DNA of 64,000 nucleotides. Source: Cyanobacteria bacterium SZAS LIN-3 (lineage in GTDB: Bacteria > Cyanobacteriota > Vampirovibrionia > Obscuribacterales > Obscuribacteraceae). Under the pieces are notes generated by a model. That model was given only the letters and a program-made list of their open reading frames with translations. It was not told the DNA's origin and made no database searches. A program made the position numbers and the translations under genes. Each line of letters starts with the position of its first letter. The first letter of the stretch is position 1. The stretch covers positions 36,579-100,578 of the forward strand of contig JAFEAV010000013.1 of NCBI GenBank assembly GCA_018266215.1, given 5' to 3'. Of this stretch, positions 63,360 to 64,000 are shown one piece after another.

Positions 63360-64000
63360 TTAAAAGTTTCGCGCCCCTTTACCGGCTTGCGACACTGAAT
63401 CAAAGAGTAAAGGTTCATTGGAGAAAAGTGGAATTGCAAACTCAACTCTGGCTCTTGTGCCCAGCAGTTTTGCCCGGGTCAACTGCAGGTCTATATAATT
63501 GCGGGTCGCACCCTGCGATACATGAGCGCCCATTGCCGCCGTCCAGGCCGCCATCACCTGCGGTTGCGAGACATCGATTAAGATTGGAGTCTCGTCACGC
63601 GGTTCACCGTCCGGTGTTACCGCGTAGAAAAATAATTGTTCTATTTCGTGGGTTTTAAAATCCAGCAATTCCTTTAAGCCGGCATAACGGGCCATTCTTG
63701 CCGCATCGCGCACCAGTTGACCCAGACGTGCATGATCCGGGTGCTGGTTGTCGACACAGCTTGTGGCAAGCACCGTCCTCGGGTGCACCTGTCGGATTAT
63801 CTGTGCCAGTTTAATTGCGTGGGCCGCGCGTATCTCCAGGTGTGAATCACCATCGAGGTCGATAAATTCTATTGTCGCGCCCAGCAGTGCAGCTGCCGCT
63901 CTCGATTCTTCGGCTCTCTGTTCGGCCGTACCGCTTGTACCGGCTTCGCCCTTCGAACAGACGACAAAGTGCGCGCTTTTACCGGCCTGGGTTTCTTTTG
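63360..64000 (-). CDS. bshB1: PIG-L/LmbE deacetylase, probably BshB1 (5' end outside window)
   Basis: The C-terminal 213 residues of a zinc-dependent N-deacetylase; the frame is open to the right edge and its start with the A-H-P-D-D motif is outside. Visible family elements: C-S-K-G-E-A-G-T-S-G-T, R-A-E-E-S-R-A-A-A-A-L-L-G-A, L-A-Q-I-I-R-Q-V-H-P-R-T-V and the zinc His in H-P-D-H. Together with bshA next to it, it should remove acetate from GlcNAc-malate. The BshB1 rather than general LmbE call rests on that neighbour. Confidence 0.85.
   Translation of the reverse strand, partial: KETQAGKSAHFVVCSKGEAGTSGTAEQRAEESRAAAALLGATIEFIDLDGDSHLEIRAAHAIKLAQIIRQVHPRTVLATSCVDNQHPDHARLGQLVRDAARMARYAGLKELLDFKTHEIEQLFFYAVTPDGEPRDETPILIDVSQPQVMAAWTAAMGAHVSQGATRNYIDLQLTRAKLLGTRARVEFAIPLFSNEPLLFDSVSQAGKGARNF

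Overview
The window is a densely coded, moderately GC-rich bacterial chromosome segment with about 57 protein genes. I found no rRNA, tRNA, CRISPR array or insertion sequence. Several features point to a non-photosynthetic relative of cyanobacteria (Vampirovibrionia/Melainabacteria, perhaps Obscuribacterales): an RNA polymerase beta subunit of cyanobacterial-like layout, a lysA-cdaA gene pair, bacillithiol genes, a Tad/Flp pilus locus, and many secreted or membrane TPR proteins. This placement is an inference from gene content; no 16S gene or photosynthesis gene is present.

Layout. 1-5.9 kb: end of a thioredoxin reductase gene, a CHAD-domain (polyphosphate-binding type) gene coupled to a glycosyltransferase, a divergent GT2 glycosyltransferase, a lipoprotein-like protein and a Fur-family regulator. 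6.3-15.3 kb: a Tad pilus operon (flp, tadE, cpaB, tadG-like, cpaE, cpaF, tadB, tadC) followed by a large membrane protein. 15.4-20.1 kb: an overlapping GntR-EEP phosphatase-DUF2939 trio and a convergent dgcN-dgcA-like D-glutamate pair. 20.2-28 kb: grpE, dnaJ, a beta-propeller protein, dnaB and acsA. 27.7-41.6 kb: TPR proteins, a SpoU methyltransferase with a zinc-ribbon-like N terminus, an ArsC-like protein, a NUDIX hydrolase, folC, secreted and Ig-like proteins, a second TadG-like protein and a winged-helix protein.

41.7-49.3 kb is the most unusual part. It is a minus-strand operon in which a secreted TPR protein is translationally coupled (ATGA overlap) to a full-length but divergent RpoB-like protein. 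A two-TM secreted protein follows where rpoC would be expected. The RpoB-like protein keeps the core catalytic motifs, but has a changed rifampicin region, an Asn in place of the usual His of the K-x-H-A-R-S motif, and an extra C-terminal tail of about 210 residues. It is a good candidate for an orphan second beta subunit.

49.6-64 kb: an atypical NarL-type regulator, DUF2993 and GerMN envelope proteins, rpmE (with a strong terminator), pyrF, a yraN/unknown/lysA/cdaA run (c-di-AMP synthesis next to lysine/DAP metabolism), serS, a membrane protein, and two paralogous unknown genes separated by a RelE/Phd-type toxin-antitoxin pair. The antitoxin promoter lies inside a perfect 29-bp palindrome. 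The right end holds bshA and the end of a PIG-L deacetylase gene, probably bshB1, i.e. bacillithiol synthesis, which pairs functionally with the thioredoxin reductase at the left end.
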